From Bordetella parapertussis (lineage in GTDB: Bacteria > Pseudomonadota > Gammaproteobacteria > Burkholderiales > Burkholderiaceae_C): a stretch of DNA of 29,036 bases. The stretch lies in the NCBI GenBank assembly GCA_945882755.1, contig CAMCWS010000014.1, forward strand, positions 1 to 29,036, written 5' to 3'. A model generated the notes under the pieces. The model was not told the origin of the DNA. It did not search any database and was given only the letters and a program-made list of their open reading frames with translations. A program made the translations under genes and the position numbers. Numbering within the stretch: position 1 is the first letter of the stretch; each line of letters begins with the position of its first letter. Of the stretch, positions 7,659 through 17,026 are shown piece after piece.

Positions 7659-8078
7659 CAGACCCTGCAAGATCACAAATTTGGCGGAAAACGCGGCTTT
7701 GGCACTGCCCACGGCCAAAGCTTTGTCCTCAGCGCCCAAGGCGGTGACGGTGAACTGGTATTCATGGCCCAAGGTGGTGAAATTTTCAGGGCAGGGGCCT
7801 TTGTAAGCTTTCAAAGCACCTGAGGCAATGGTGAAGCTGTTGCCAAAAGGCTCGCTTTGGCTGATCTCGCCGCCGCCATGGTCATCGTCTTTCTGGTCCA
7901 AATCGGTCATTTTGATGCGAAGGGTGGTTGTGCCTGATGGAATATCTTTGATGCGAATCTCAGGCGACACCGGCGAGCAGCGGTGGCTGATGTTCCAAGC
8001 AAATGCAACATCTAGGCGAGACTGCGCATACACCCCTGGGACTGCGAACAAGGCCAAAAGCAGCAAGTATTTTTTCAT
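7644..8078 (-). CDS. Secreted YbhB/YbcL-like (PEBP family) protein
   Basis: 144 residues with a clear signal peptide (MKKYLLLLALFAVPGVYAQ, cleavage after VYA). The mature part has features of the bacterial phosphatidylethanolamine-binding-protein fold: SPEIRIKDIPSGTTTLRIKMTDLD, a DDDHGGGE segment where the family usually has the D-x-D-x-P and W-V/H-W strands, then YKGPCPENFTTLGHEYQFTVTALG, the GPCPP-x-H-x-Y signature. The HxWxx element is degenerate, so ligand binding may differ from canonical YbhB. Family assignment is by eye and fairly good; the function of these periplasmic proteins is not established. Transcribed on its own, convergent with the recombinase-domain gene. Confidence 0.6.
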   Translation of the reverse strand: MKKYLLLLALFAVPGVYAQSRLDVAFAWNISHRCSPVSPEIRIKDIPSGTTTLRIKMTDLDQKDDDHGGGEISQSEPFGNSFTIASGALKAYKGPCPENFTTLGHEYQFTVTALGAEDKALAVGSAKAAFSAKFVILQGLLKSP

Positions 8079-8098
8079 TCAAGTCTCCATCTTTAATT

Positions 8099-8140
8099 GG
8101 GGTCAGATCCCCATTATTTAATCGGGGTCTGACCCGATTA
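8099..8140. repeat. REP-like hairpin pair (GGGGTCAGA / TCTGACCCG)
   Basis: GGGGTCAGATCCCC (8099-8112) is followed at 8121-8138 by ATCGGGGTCTGACCCGAT. Each unit is itself palindromic and the two pair with each other (GGGGTCAGA with TCTGACCCG, 8 of 9 bases). The element sits in the 124-bp gap between divergently transcribed genes. GGGGTCAGACCCC-type palindromes recur between genes in many betaproteobacteria and are often linked to REP-associated transposases; no such transposase is in this window. Confidence 0.6.
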
Positions 8141-8202
8141 TTTTGCGCTAAGTCAAAGCGGTGCTTGTAAACTTAGGAAATCTTTTTTTTAAGTGACCGA
8201 CC

Positions 8203-9876
8203 ATGCGAAGTGACATTGAAATCGCCCAAGCTGCCAGCCTCCAACGAATCCCCGAGTTGGTCAAGCAGCATATGCACATTGCCGACGACCATTTGTATGC
8301 CTATGGTCACCACAAAGCCAAACTGTCTTTGAAGCATATCGCCAGCCTGCCAGCCAAAACAGACAGCAAGCTCATTTTGGTGACCGCGATTTCCCCTACG
8401 CCTGCTGGCGAGGGCAAAACCACGACCACCGTGGGTTTGGGCGACGCCTTGTGCAAGATTGGCAAAAAGAGCCTGATTTGCCTGCGTGAACCCTCCTTGG
8501 GCCCTGTGTTTGGCATGAAGGGTGGCGCAACCGGTGGCGGCATGGCGCAAGTTGTCCCCATGGAAGACATCAACTTGCACTTCACCGGTGACTTTGGTGC
8601 GATTGCTTTGGCGCACAACCTCTTGTCGGCCATGCTCGACAACCATATTCACCATGGCAACACCCTCAAGATAGACACCCGCCGCATCGTGTGGAAGCGG
8701 GTGATGGACATGAACGACCGCGCTTTGCGCCAAATGGTGGTCGGCTTGGGTGGCACCGCCAACAGCGTGCCACGCGAGGACGGTTTTGACATCGTGGTGG
8801 CGTCTGAAGTGATGGCGATTTTTTGTTTGGCCACCAGTTTGGCCGACTTGAAGACCCGCTTGGGACGCATCGTGGTGGCTTACAACACTGAAGGGTCTCC
8901 CGTGCTTGCCAGCGATTTGCAAGCCCATGGTGCGATGGCCGCTTTGCTCAAAGACGCTTTGGCCCCCAACATCGCGCAAACCTTGGAAAACAATTTGGCC
9001 TTCATCCACGGCGGCCCGTTTGCCAACATTGCCCACGGTTGCAATTCGGTGATTGCCACGGCCACCGCTATGAAATTGGCCGACTATGTGGTCACCGAGG
9101 CCGGTTTTGGCGCGGACTTGGGTGCGGAAAAATTCATCGACATCAAATGCCGCAAAGCCGACTTGAAACCCTCGGCGGTGGTGTTGGTAGCAACTGTCCG
9201 AGCCCTGAAATACCACGGCGGCGTGGGCGTGAAAGAGCTCGGTATCGAAAACCTAGATGCCTTGAAAAAGGGCATGGTCAACCTTGAGCGCCACTTGGGC
9301 AATATCAAAAACCATTACGGCTTGCCCTGTGTGGTCGCCATCAACCACAGAACCGAAGACACGGCAGCCGAAATTAGCTTGCTGGAAAAAGCCTGCGCCG
9401 CTTATGGCGCACAGGTGGTGGTGGCCAAGCACTGGGCCGAGGGTGGCGCGGGTGCGGTTGAACTGGCGAATGCGGTGGTGGCATTGTGCGAACAGCCCAA
9501 CCAGTTTCAGTTTGTTTACCCCGAAACCGCCACGCTGTGGGAAAAGGCGCAAACCGTGGCGCAAAAAATTTACGGCGCACAAGGCATTTCTGCCGACGCC
9601 AAAATCCGTGGGCAAATCGACAAGCTGCAAGAGCAGGGCTATGGCCATTACCCCATTTGCATTGCCAAAACCCAGTACTCTTTTTCCACCGATCCCAAGC
9701 TCTTGGGTGCGCCTTCGGGCCACACCATGAACATCCGTGAAGTGCGTTTGGCGGCAGGTGCGGAGTTCATCGTCATGGTGTGTGGCGACGTGATGACCAT
9801 GCCTGGTCTGCCCAAGGTACCTTCTGCCCATGCCATCGATGTGGACGCGCAAGGCAATATCGTCGGTTTGTTCTGA
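8203..9876 (+). CDS. fhs: Formate-tetrahydrofolate ligase
   Basis: ATP-dependent synthesis of 10-formyltetrahydrofolate from formate and tetrahydrofolate, feeding C1 units into purine and fMet synthesis. 557 residues, full length. The nucleotide-binding loop [15 protein letters not shown] is at 66-80, followed by [33 protein letters not shown] family sequence (potassium/formyl-phosphate region) and HFTGDFGAI. Later blocks are [19 protein letters not shown] and the C-terminal [17 protein letters not shown]. The gene stands alone after the REP-like spacer. A short gap of 20 bp separates it from the cytochrome peroxidase gene, so they may be cotranscribed without obvious functional link. Confidence 0.97.
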   Translation: MRSDIEIAQAASLQRIPELVKQHMHIADDHLYAYGHHKAKLSLKHIASLPAKTDSKLILVTAISPTPAGEGKTTTTVGLGDALCKIGKKSLICLREPSLGPVFGMKGGATGGGMAQVVPMEDINLHFTGDFGAIALAHNLLSAMLDNHIHHGNTLKIDTRRIVWKRVMDMNDRALRQMVVGLGGTANSVPREDGFDIVVASEVMAIFCLATSLADLKTRLGRIVVAYNTEGSPVLASDLQAHGAMAALLKDALAPNIAQTLENNLAFIHGGPFANIAHGCNSVIATATAMKLADYVVTEAGFGADLGAEKFIDIKCRKADLKPSAVVLVATVRALKYHGGVGVKELGIENLDALKKGMVNLERHLGNIKNHYGLPCVVAINHRTEDTAAEISLLEKACAAYGAQVVVAKHWAEGGAGAVELANAVVALCEQPNQFQFVYPETATLWEKAQTVAQKIYGAQGISADAKIRGQIDKLQEQGYGHYPICIAKTQYSFSTDPKLLGAPSGHTMNIREVRLAAGAEFIVMVCGDVMTMPGLPKVPSAHAIDVDAQGNIVGLF

Positions 9877-9896
9877 TTTTTTATTCAAAGGCTGTT

Positions 9897-10967
9897 ATGC
9901 GTAAATCGAGTTGGGTGTTTTTATCAGTGGCGCTTGCAGCTGTGTGCAGCGCAGCGCTGTTGGTGGCTACATCGGCAGGTGCAGCCAGCGACGACCAAGC
10001 TTTGTTGGAAAAAGCCAAAGCTTTGTTCAAACCCTTGCCCGATAGCTCTGCCTTAGAAAACACCGCGCTCACTCCCGAGCGTGTGGCCTTGGGCAAGGCC
10101 CTGTTTTACGAAACCCGCGTGTCCAGCGACGGCCGCCAAGGCTGTGTCAGTTGCCACACCCCCTTCTACCATGGTGGCGACAGCCTGCCCCTGTCCATGG
10201 GCGTCTTTGGCAAGGTTTTGCCCCGCAACGCCCCCACGGTGTTCAACACTTCTTTGTTGGTGGCGCAGCACTATGGCGGCAACCGCACAAGCGTTGAAGA
10301 TCAAGCCGTCAAGGCGCTGACCAGTCCTGTGGCCTATGGCAATGCCACTTACGAGCAAGCCGAAAAAAAGTTGGTAATTTTGGGCTACCAGCCTCGGTTT
10401 GACAAAGCTTTCCCAGGCCAAGCAAAGTCTGTGACTGTGCAAAACTGGGGCATTGCTATTGGTGCGTTTGAGCGAACCTTGCTTACCCCCGCACCTTTTG
10501 ACGCCTACCTCAAGGGCAACCACCAAGCATTAAGCGCCCAAGCCAAGCAGGGCCTGAAAACCTTTATAGAAACCGGTTGCGCCGGTTGCCACAGCGGCGT
10601 GACCGTGGGCGGCCAAAGTTTCCAAAAATTTGGCATCACCCAAGACTATTGGTTGGTCACAGGCAGCACCGAAAAAGAGGCTTTCAAGGGCTATGACAAA
10701 GGGCGCTTTCAAGACACCAAAAACGAAGCTGATGCCTTCATGTTCAAGGTGTCGCAGCTGCGCAATGTAGCGATGACGCCGCCTTATTTTCACGATGGCA
10801 GCGTCCCTACCTTGCCCCAAGCGGTGCGCATCATGGCGCAGTTGCAACTGGGCAAACAACTCAGCGACAAGCAAGTGGATGACATCGTCAGCTTTTTAGA
10901 AAGCTTGACGGGCGAGGTGCCAGCAGATTTCGCCAAAGCGCCCAGCTTGCCGGTGGCCTCACACTGA
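9897..10967 (+). CDS. Dihaem cytochrome c peroxidase (CcpA/MauG superfamily)
   Basis: Periplasmic enzyme that reduces H2O2 with electrons from cytochrome c. 356 residues from the ATG at 9897, which starts an export signal (MRKSSWVFLSVALAAVCSAALLVATSAGAA); the frame stays open further upstream inside fhs, but that part is shadow sequence. Two haem c attachment sites are seen, CVSCH at 83-87 and CAGCH at 228-232. The segment LRNVAMTPPYFHDGSVPTLPQAV (about 288-310) is the conserved peroxidase region with the candidate Met293 axial ligand. It shows no tryptophan-tryptophylquinone operon context, so peroxidase is preferred over MauG. Confidence 0.9.
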   Translation: MRKSSWVFLSVALAAVCSAALLVATSAGAASDDQALLEKAKALFKPLPDSSALENTALTPERVALGKALFYETRVSSDGRQGCVSCHTPFYHGGDSLPLSMGVFGKVLPRNAPTVFNTSLLVAQHYGGNRTSVEDQAVKALTSPVAYGNATYEQAEKKLVILGYQPRFDKAFPGQAKSVTVQNWGIAIGAFERTLLTPAPFDAYLKGNHQALSAQAKQGLKTFIETGCAGCHSGVTVGGQSFQKFGITQDYWLVTGSTEKEAFKGYDKGRFQDTKNEADAFMFKVSQLRNVAMTPPYFHDGSVPTLPQAVRIMAQLQLGKQLSDKQVDDIVSFLESLTGEVPADFAKAPSLPVASH

Positions 10968-10990
10968 CACACTTGTTCGCCAAAGCCAAT

Positions 10991-11419
10991 ATGCGATGCT
11001 TGCTGCTCACCGTGTTTTGCATGGCTTTGGTGCTGGGGCAAGGCGCGGCGAATGCCGCTTGGAGCTATATGGGCCACATTGATGGCCACGCCGTCTTGAT
11101 CGACCGAACCACGATTCAACTCAAAGGCCGCAATGCCTTGGTGTGGATGCTGACCAACTACAGCAGCGTCACTGCCAACCAGATTTTGTCGGCGACCACC
11201 CATTTAGAGTTTGACTGCGATAAAAACAAAGTCAGGTACTTGCAGTTCTATGGCTACGAAGGACAAATGCAAAGCGGTGCACGTTTGATCAGCAAAACCC
11301 AATCGAGTGTGTTTGTGCCTGTGGAATTTGGCACCGTGATGAAAAGCTTTCAGCAAATTGCCTGTACCAGAGGCCCCTTCTTTCGGCAAGAAGGTGTGCT
11401 TAACAAACCGCCAAAGTAA
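10991..11419 (+). CDS. Secreted Adhesin_E-like small protein
   Basis: 142 residues from the ATG at 10991, giving signal peptide MRCLLLTVFCMALVLGQGAANA; an upstream TTG (10973) adds six residues and is less likely. The mature protein (AAWSYMGHIDGHAVLIDRTTIQ, EFDCDKNKVRYLQFYGYEG, a late IAC) resembles the surface-adhesin protein E domain family: W-x-x-x, a D-x-x-x-I strand, F-D-C and a C-terminal Cys that probably closes a disulfide. A second member lies at 19602. Molecular function in this family outside Haemophilus is unknown. The stop lies within the end of the convergent hydratase gene (20-bp overlap). Confidence 0.6.
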   Translation: MRCLLLTVFCMALVLGQGAANAAWSYMGHIDGHAVLIDRTTIQLKGRNALVWMLTNYSSVTANQILSATTHLEFDCDKNKVRYLQFYGYEGQMQSGARLISKTQSSVFVPVEFGTVMKSFQQIACTRGPFFRQEGVLNKPPK

Positions 11420-12218
11420 CCTCAGCCAAGCCTGGCATTTCAAAGCGAAGGGTTTGCCCAGCAAGCGGAAACTGCGACGCCACCCAGCTGCCAGTGGTCA
11501 CCCAGTCGCCTGCTTTGAAGTGCCGACCGCGCTTGCACAAATGGTTGGCGATCCACGCCATGGCAATCAGAGGGTGGCCCATCACATCACCACAATGGCC
11601 TTGGCCGATGGCTTGGTCGTTGAGATAGGCAGTGGCTTGGGTTGGCCACAGCCTGTCAAAGTCCTTGGCTGCAATGGCTGACCCCAAAACCACGCCGTGG
11701 TTCCAAGCGTTCTCGGCCACCAAACTGAAAAAGCCTTGTTTCAGCAGGGCGTAGTCGGCAAAGCGGTCATCCGCAATTTCAAGAGATGGGTAAGCGCAGT
11801 CTAGGTAGGGCAAGATGCTGTGCCTGTCCCAATCGTCATCCCGTTCGGGCAGGTCTTGGCCAAACTGCAAGGCCAACTCAAACTCTACGATCAGGTGCTG
11901 GAACTGCGCGACCTGCACCTGTTGGCCGTTGCTAAACACGGTGTCAGCCAGCACGCAACCCGAGATGGCATCGTCAAAACCGACAAAGGCCCGCATGGCA
12001 GGGGTGGTGATGGCGATTTTGTAGCCGCCCACCTGGGTCTGCCGCTGCGCGGCTTGCAGTTGAACAAATGCGTCTTGGCTGGCATAGGCATCCACTAGCG
12101 TTGGGATGGCAAGCGGGCCGACCAAGGGATGAAAAGCTTCACGGCCATTTTGCTGGCGAAGCAATTCGGCAGCCGTTGCTTGAGCGCCAACCCAGCACTC
12201 AGAAGATGTGGTTTCCAT
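11400..12218 (-). CDS. 2-keto-4-pentenoate hydratase-like protein (fumarylacetoacetase C-terminal fold)
   Basis: 272 residues when started at the ATG at 12218 (METTSSECWVGAQATAAELLRQQ); the open frame runs further upstream but only through the divergent promoter and the opposite gene. Conserved hydratase features are the internal YKIAITTPAMRAFVGFDDAISGCVLADTVF part, the metal-ligand region EFELALQFGQDLPERD, ADYALLKQGFF-type sequence, NAWNHGVVLGSAI and GHPLIAMAWIANHL. Such enzymes hydrate 2-hydroxypenta-2,4-dienoate or 2-oxo-hepta-3-enedioate in meta-cleavage catabolism; the exact substrate cannot be told and no ring-cleavage dioxygenase is nearby. It is divergent from the epoxide-hydrolase-like gene across 51 bp. 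Confidence 0.75.
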   Translation of the reverse strand: METTSSECWVGAQATAAELLRQQNGREAFHPLVGPLAIPTLVDAYASQDAFVQLQAAQRQTQVGGYKIAITTPAMRAFVGFDDAISGCVLADTVFSNGQQVQVAQFQHLIVEFELALQFGQDLPERDDDWDRHSILPYLDCAYPSLEIADDRFADYALLKQGFFSLVAENAWNHGVVLGSAIAAKDFDRLWPTQATAYLNDQAIGQGHCGDVMGHPLIAMAWIANHLCKRGRHFKAGDWVTTGSWVASQFPLAGQTLRFEMPGLAEVTLAVC

Positions 12219-12269
12219 GTCGCCAGTGTGGCACAGACCGGGCTTTACAGCCCCAAGGGCTTGAGTAAC

Positions 12270-13187
12270 ATGCGCCCCATGCAATTCATCGAAACCGCGT
12301 TGCTGCGTATAGGCTACAAAGAATGGAACCCCGAGGGACAGCACACCATTGTTCTCGCTCACGGTTGGCCCGACAGTCCGCGCTGCTGGCATGAGGTGGT
12401 GCCGCACTTGGTGCAAGCCGGTTACCGCGTCATTGCGCCTGCATTGCGCGGTTTTTTACCCACCACGTTTTTGCGAGAAGACACGCCACGCACAGGGCAG
12501 CTTTCTAGCCTTGGCCGTGACATGGTGGAATTTGTGCAGGCCTTGGGGCTTGAAAAACCTGTCTTGGTAGGACACGACTGGGGGGCGAGGGCAGTGGCCA
12601 ATGCCTGCGGTTTACATCCTGGCATTGCCAGCCACATGGTGTTGATATCGGTGGGCTACGGCACCAACGACCCCACCCAAGACTTGAGCATGGAACAAAC
12701 CCAGCTTTACTGGTACCACTGGTTCATGGCCACCGCTCGCGGTGAGCGTTATGTACGCGCCAACGCAAAGGAGTTTTCGCAACGCATGTGGGACACCTGG
12801 GCACCCAAGGGTTGGTATTTGCCCAATGAATTCGAGCAAACCGCCATGGCGTTCAACAACCCCGATTGGGCCGAGGTGACCTTGCACTCTTACCAACACC
12901 GTTGGGGTCATGCGCCCAGCGACCCTTATTACGACGCCGATGAAGCCAAGCTTCACCCCGCGCCGGTGTTGAACGTGCCAACCTTGATGTTGCATGGCGA
13001 AGTCGATGGGGTGAGTTTGCCTGCCACTTCGGCCAACCGAGAGAAGTTTTTCAGCGGCCCTTACCAACGCCAGTTGTTGCCCGGTGTGGGGCATTTCCCT
13101 CAGCGTGAAGCACCCGCCAAAGTGGCACAGGCTATCTTGGGGTTTTTAAACGCCAATATTCAATTGTTGTTTGTTGGAGGGGTATAG
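12270..13187 (+). CDS. Epoxide-hydrolase-like alpha/beta hydrolase
   Basis: 305 residues from the ATG at 12270 (an ATG at 12279 is equally possible). The oxyanion motif HGWPDS is at 31-36 (the HGxP element), the nucleophile D103 lies in GHDWGA, and H275 in GVGHFPQREAP is the general base. An Asp nucleophile together with HGxP and Trp after the Asp is the epoxide hydrolase/haloalkane dehalogenase pattern rather than Ser esterase. Tyr residues in the cap region (LYWYHWF) could be the ring-opening acids. It is divergent from the hydratase and overlaps the convergent response-regulator gene by 28 bp at its 3' end. Substrate unknown. Confidence 0.85.
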   Translation: MRPMQFIETALLRIGYKEWNPEGQHTIVLAHGWPDSPRCWHEVVPHLVQAGYRVIAPALRGFLPTTFLREDTPRTGQLSSLGRDMVEFVQALGLEKPVLVGHDWGARAVANACGLHPGIASHMVLISVGYGTNDPTQDLSMEQTQLYWYHWFMATARGERYVRANAKEFSQRMWDTWAPKGWYLPNEFEQTAMAFNNPDWAEVTLHSYQHRWGHAPSDPYYDADEAKLHPAPVLNVPTLMLHGEVDGVSLPATSANREKFFSGPYQRQLLPGVGHFPQREAPAKVAQAILGFLNANIQLLFVGGV

Positions 13188-13783
13188 CCTTTGCATAGCG
13201 CAAGCAACTCAGCCAATGAGTTGACTTGCATCTTTGACAGAATTTGACCACGGTATTTCTTGATGGTGTCCGCCATTAAGCCTTTTGCGGACGCAATGTA
13301 TTTGTTGCCGTGTCCCAATAGCATCAATGACAGGATACTTTGCTCTCTTGAGTTCAAACCTTTATGTAGCGAGTCCACCAGAAGCAAGCGCTTTTGGTCG
13401 TCATGGCGTTCAGCGTCTTGTTTTAAACCTTTGTCGATAGCTTGAATTAACTGTGAGTGGGGAAAAGGTTTCCATAAAAATTCAATAGCACCATACTTCA
13501 TTGCATCAATGATTTCTTGACTCTGACTTTCACCGCTCATATATATGATGGGCAAAGACCAATCTTTTTCAAGCAATGCTTTGTGCAAATCCAAGCCAGA
13601 CATTTGTGGCATCCGCATATCCACAACCAAGACAGCGGGTGAGTGGCGTCTGGCCTTTTGCAAAAAAGATACCGCACTGTCAAAGTTGCTAACTTCATAT
13701 TCAAGATGCTTCAACATAAACTCCAAGTTCATGCGAAGGTCGTCATCATCTTCAACTAAAAAAACAAGTCCTTTGGATGTCAT
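13160..13783 (-). CDS. FixJ-type response regulator (receiver + LuxR-type HTH)
   Basis: 207 residues. The receiver domain (about 5-120) has the acidic cluster E11-D12-D13-D14, phospho-acceptor D55 in VVVDMRMPQMSG, S83 in YMSGE and K105 in WKPF. The C-terminal helix-turn-helix (about 140-190, LNSREQSILSLMLLGHGNKYIA...) is of the LuxR/FixJ kind. The likely partner kinase is the hybrid-free sensor encoded at 15422-16912 on the opposite strand, four genes away in the same block. It is divergent from the RodZ-like/mreB/kinase operon; the 184 bp between them contain repeated GATATTCAA sites that may be its target. FixJ-like output fits transcriptional control of that operon and of itself. Confidence 0.9.
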   Translation of the reverse strand: MTSKGLVFLVEDDDDLRMNLEFMLKHLEYEVSNFDSAVSFLQKARRHSPAVLVVDMRMPQMSGLDLHKALLEKDWSLPIIYMSGESQSQEIIDAMKYGAIEFLWKPFPHSQLIQAIDKGLKQDAERHDDQKRLLLVDSLHKGLNSREQSILSLMLLGHGNKYIASAKGLMADTIKKYRGQILSKMQVNSLAELLALCKGYTPPTNNN

Positions 13784-13806
13784 GTTTCTCTCTAAGGGGT
13801 AACTGG

Positions 13807-13936
13807 TTGAATATCTGAAAATTTCTTGATTCGACCTTTAATATTATTTTGTTATTTTAATGTCGTTTTTGATGATATTAATTAGAAATATCCCTATTCG
13901 GGGATATTCAAAGAAAACGATTTAAGTGATATTCAA
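13807..13936. promoter_or_regulatory. Candidate operators: three GATATTCAA sites and an 8-bp inverted repeat
   Basis: The AT-rich divergent promoter region of the MreB block contains GATATTCAA at 13903-13911 and 13928-13936 (25 bp apart, same strand) and its reverse complement TTGAATATC at 13807-13815. The first plus copy is part of a perfect 8-bp inverted repeat, AATATCCC-N6-GGGATATT, at 13887-13908. The arrangement is what one expects for a regulator that controls both directions, and the FixJ-type regulator encoded alongside is the obvious candidate. The MarR-like protein is another. This is pattern evidence only. Confidence 0.45.
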
Positions 13937-13967
13937 GTCTACTTTTTTATAGTTGTTAGGCATTGCT

Positions 13968-14327
13968 ATGACACTTATTCCATCAGAACCGGTTAAAGGG
14001 ATGGAGGCTGGTCGTTTGCTTCAAGATGCTCGGATACAAAAAGGCCTCTCCATTGAAGCAATGTGCAAGCTCTTGGGAATGAGTCAACTTCAAATTCAAG
14101 CCATTGAAGAGGGTGATGTCAATTATTTCAAAAAAAGCACATCGACACTGATTTGGCATGCGCGTGTATATGCCAAGAAGATCGGTGTTCATATCCCAGA
14201 GCTCGTATGCAATGGCATAAGGCTTGATTCAACTTCCTCCTTTTACGTCGCACCAAAGATTCCTGCTTTTCTTTTGAAATCACCATCGCAATCAGAAACT
14301 GACGCTACAGCTTATGAAAGAAGATAG
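13968..14327 (+). CDS. Short RodZ-like helix-turn-helix protein without membrane anchor
   Basis: 119 residues from the ATG at 13968 (an in-frame TTG lies five codons upstream). Residues 14-55 (AGRLLQDARIQKGLSIEAMCKLLGMSQLQIQAIEEGDVNYF) match the HTH_25 domain at the N-terminus of RodZ, which in E. coli binds MreB. After about residue 85 there is no hydrophobic helix and no periplasmic domain, so it corresponds to the cytoplasmic part of RodZ only. The gene immediately precedes the MreB paralogue (22-bp gap), which supports a role as its adaptor or regulator. It may alternatively act as a transcription factor of the Cro/CI type. No other family is apparent. Confidence 0.7.
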   Translation: MTLIPSEPVKGMEAGRLLQDARIQKGLSIEAMCKLLGMSQLQIQAIEEGDVNYFKKSTSTLIWHARVYAKKIGVHIPELVCNGIRLDSTSSFYVAPKIPAFLLKSPSQSETDATAYERR

Positions 14328-14349
14328 CCATTAAGCCAGTGATTGTTAA

Positions 14350-15399
<1,050 letters not shown>

Positions 15400-15421
15400 A
15401 CCGTACTGATAACTGCTAACT

Positions 15422-16912
15422 ATGCATCTGGACACCCAGACCACCATTTTTATGATTTGCTTCGTGTATCTGATATTGCACGGCGCAATTTGGCTTGCTT
15501 TGCAAGAGTACAGAAGCTATCAAGTCAAGCTTTGGTGTGCAGCGGGCATCTTCAGCGGAATGGCAGTGGTCTTGTTGGCTATGCGGGGCCAAGTATCTGA
15601 TTTTTTGTTTTTCTATGTAGCCCAATTATTGATGCTGATCGGCAACTGGGGACGCATGGTGGCTTTACGTATGTATCTGCTACCCGAGCCTCAGCATCGG
15701 GTCTATAGGGCATACAACCTGATCAATGTTGGCTATTTCATAGTGTTTGTTTACTTGATTTACTTTCAACAAGCTGAATGGGAAGCTTTGATCCTTTTCA
15801 ATGCCTTTTATGCGGTGCTGTGTTTTGATTATTTCCGCATCGGTCTCAAACTTCATCGCTTGCGCGAATCGTTGGGTGCCAAATTGCTCATGGGGGGCGG
15901 CTTGATATTGAGCAGCACGTTGGCTATTCGTGCATTTGGCGTGACCTTAGCAGGCACGATTGATGACATCTATGAGCCCAGTTGGCATCAAGCTTTGATG
16001 GTGGTGGGGCAGTTTATGGCCATCACACTTTGCAATATTGCATTTCTTCGCATATTTCTTGAGATTGCTGAGCAAAAGAAAATGGCTGTAGCCAATGAAT
16101 TGACGTTCACCAATGAGCGGGCAGATGTCATGCATCGCACCAGTGTCAATCTCAAAAAGCTATTAGAAGAGCGTGAAGAGATCATTCGACAACTGACCGT
16201 TTTTAACAAAACTGCAGGTATGGGAGCCTTGGTGGCCAGTCTGGCGCATGAGCTAACGCAACCTTTGGCTATGATTCAAATCAACACCGACATGATTGGA
16301 TTGGTCTTGAATGACCATGATGCCAAGTTAAATCAAGACACGAACATTGACAAAGCATTGACAGGGTTGCGCAAAGCAAACCAACGAGCAGTCACCATCA
16401 TTTCAACTTTGCGCAATATGTTTGGCAATGGCCGTAAGTCAATTTCAATTTTCGACTTCAACGCTCTCGTCCAGGATGTGTTGCTGCTTTGCCAACCTAC
16501 TTTGCAGCGTCATTCCATTGATCTGCAAGTAAATTTGGATCCACAAACGTTGCGCATGACAGGCGATAAATCACAAATGCAACAAGTGATTTTGAATCTC
16601 ATTACAAATGCAAGCGAGGCATTTCCCGCGTCATTTCAAGGTGTCAAACGTATTTCAGTGCAAACACAAATGGTGAATAGTCACATCGTTTTGAAAGTGG
16701 CAGACAACGGCATGGGTATTGATCCTGAGATAGAAACGATGGTCTTTGAATTGTTGCGTACCAACAAAGACACGGGTATGGGCATTGGGCTGTGGCTTTC
16801 CAAGGCTATCGTTGAGTCACATCAAGGAAATATCAACTTCACCACAGCGTTGACTCGAGGTACGACCTTTCGTGTGGAATTGCCCAATAATTCTGAGAAA
16901 ATTTTTTTCTAG
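15422..16912 (+). CDS. Membrane sensor histidine kinase with seven predicted helices
   Basis: 496 residues. About seven hydrophobic helices occupy residues 8-215 with short loops, so the sensor is buried in the membrane with no periplasmic domain. A short coiled linker (about 216-262) leads to the transmitter: H-box LVASLAHELTQPLAMI with H276, N-box QVILNLITNASEAF (388-401), G1 VADNGMG and G2 TGMGIGLWLSKAIVESHQG. The HELTQPL H-box and compact kinase core are of the class found in FixL/DctB-like kinases that pair with FixJ or NtrC-type regulators. It is probably cotranscribed with mreB and the HTH gene and probably phosphorylates the FixJ-type regulator at 13160-13783. The signal is unknown. 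Confidence 0.9.
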   Translation: MHLDTQTTIFMICFVYLILHGAIWLALQEYRSYQVKLWCAAGIFSGMAVVLLAMRGQVSDFLFFYVAQLLMLIGNWGRMVALRMYLLPEPQHRVYRAYNLINVGYFIVFVYLIYFQQAEWEALILFNAFYAVLCFDYFRIGLKLHRLRESLGAKLLMGGGLILSSTLAIRAFGVTLAGTIDDIYEPSWHQALMVVGQFMAITLCNIAFLRIFLEIAEQKKMAVANELTFTNERADVMHRTSVNLKKLLEEREEIIRQLTVFNKTAGMGALVASLAHELTQPLAMIQINTDMIGLVLNDHDAKLNQDTNIDKALTGLRKANQRAVTIISTLRNMFGNGRKSISIFDFNALVQDVLLLCQPTLQRHSIDLQVNLDPQTLRMTGDKSQMQQVILNLITNASEAFPASFQGVKRISVQTQMVNSHIVLKVADNGMGIDPEIETMVFELLRTNKDTGMGIGLWLSKAIVESHQGNINFTTALTRGTTFRVELPNNSEKIFF

Positions 16913-16944
16913 GCTTATGCGCTTGACTCAATGAGAAAGATTTT

Positions 16945-16963
16945 GAATCACACCTTGTGATTC
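16945..16963. promoter_or_regulatory. Perfect 8-bp inverted repeat upstream of the MarR-like gene
   Basis: GAATCACACCTTGTGATTC is a perfect palindrome with 8-bp arms and a 3-bp centre, lying 33 bp after the kinase stop and about 64 bp before the upstream ATG of the MarR-like gene. No T-run follows, so a rho-independent terminator is unlikely. Size and position fit an operator for a winged-helix dimer, possibly autoregulation by the MarR-like protein. Confidence 0.4.
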
Positions 16964-17026
16964 CCTGGATCGGATTCATGTAAGAAGCTCATAGACTTGT
17001 CCATACAGGTCCCAAAGGGAATTGAA

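Noticed and set aside
8173..9216. 347-codon minus-strand frame inside fhs
   Set aside because: Antisense shadow of a complete, well-conserved enzyme; composition is typical of reverse-complement translation.
9897..10967. MauG (methylamine dehydrogenase maturation)
   Set aside because: The same superfamily, but no mau genes are present and the peroxidase-type motifs are intact, so cytochrome c peroxidase is the simpler call.
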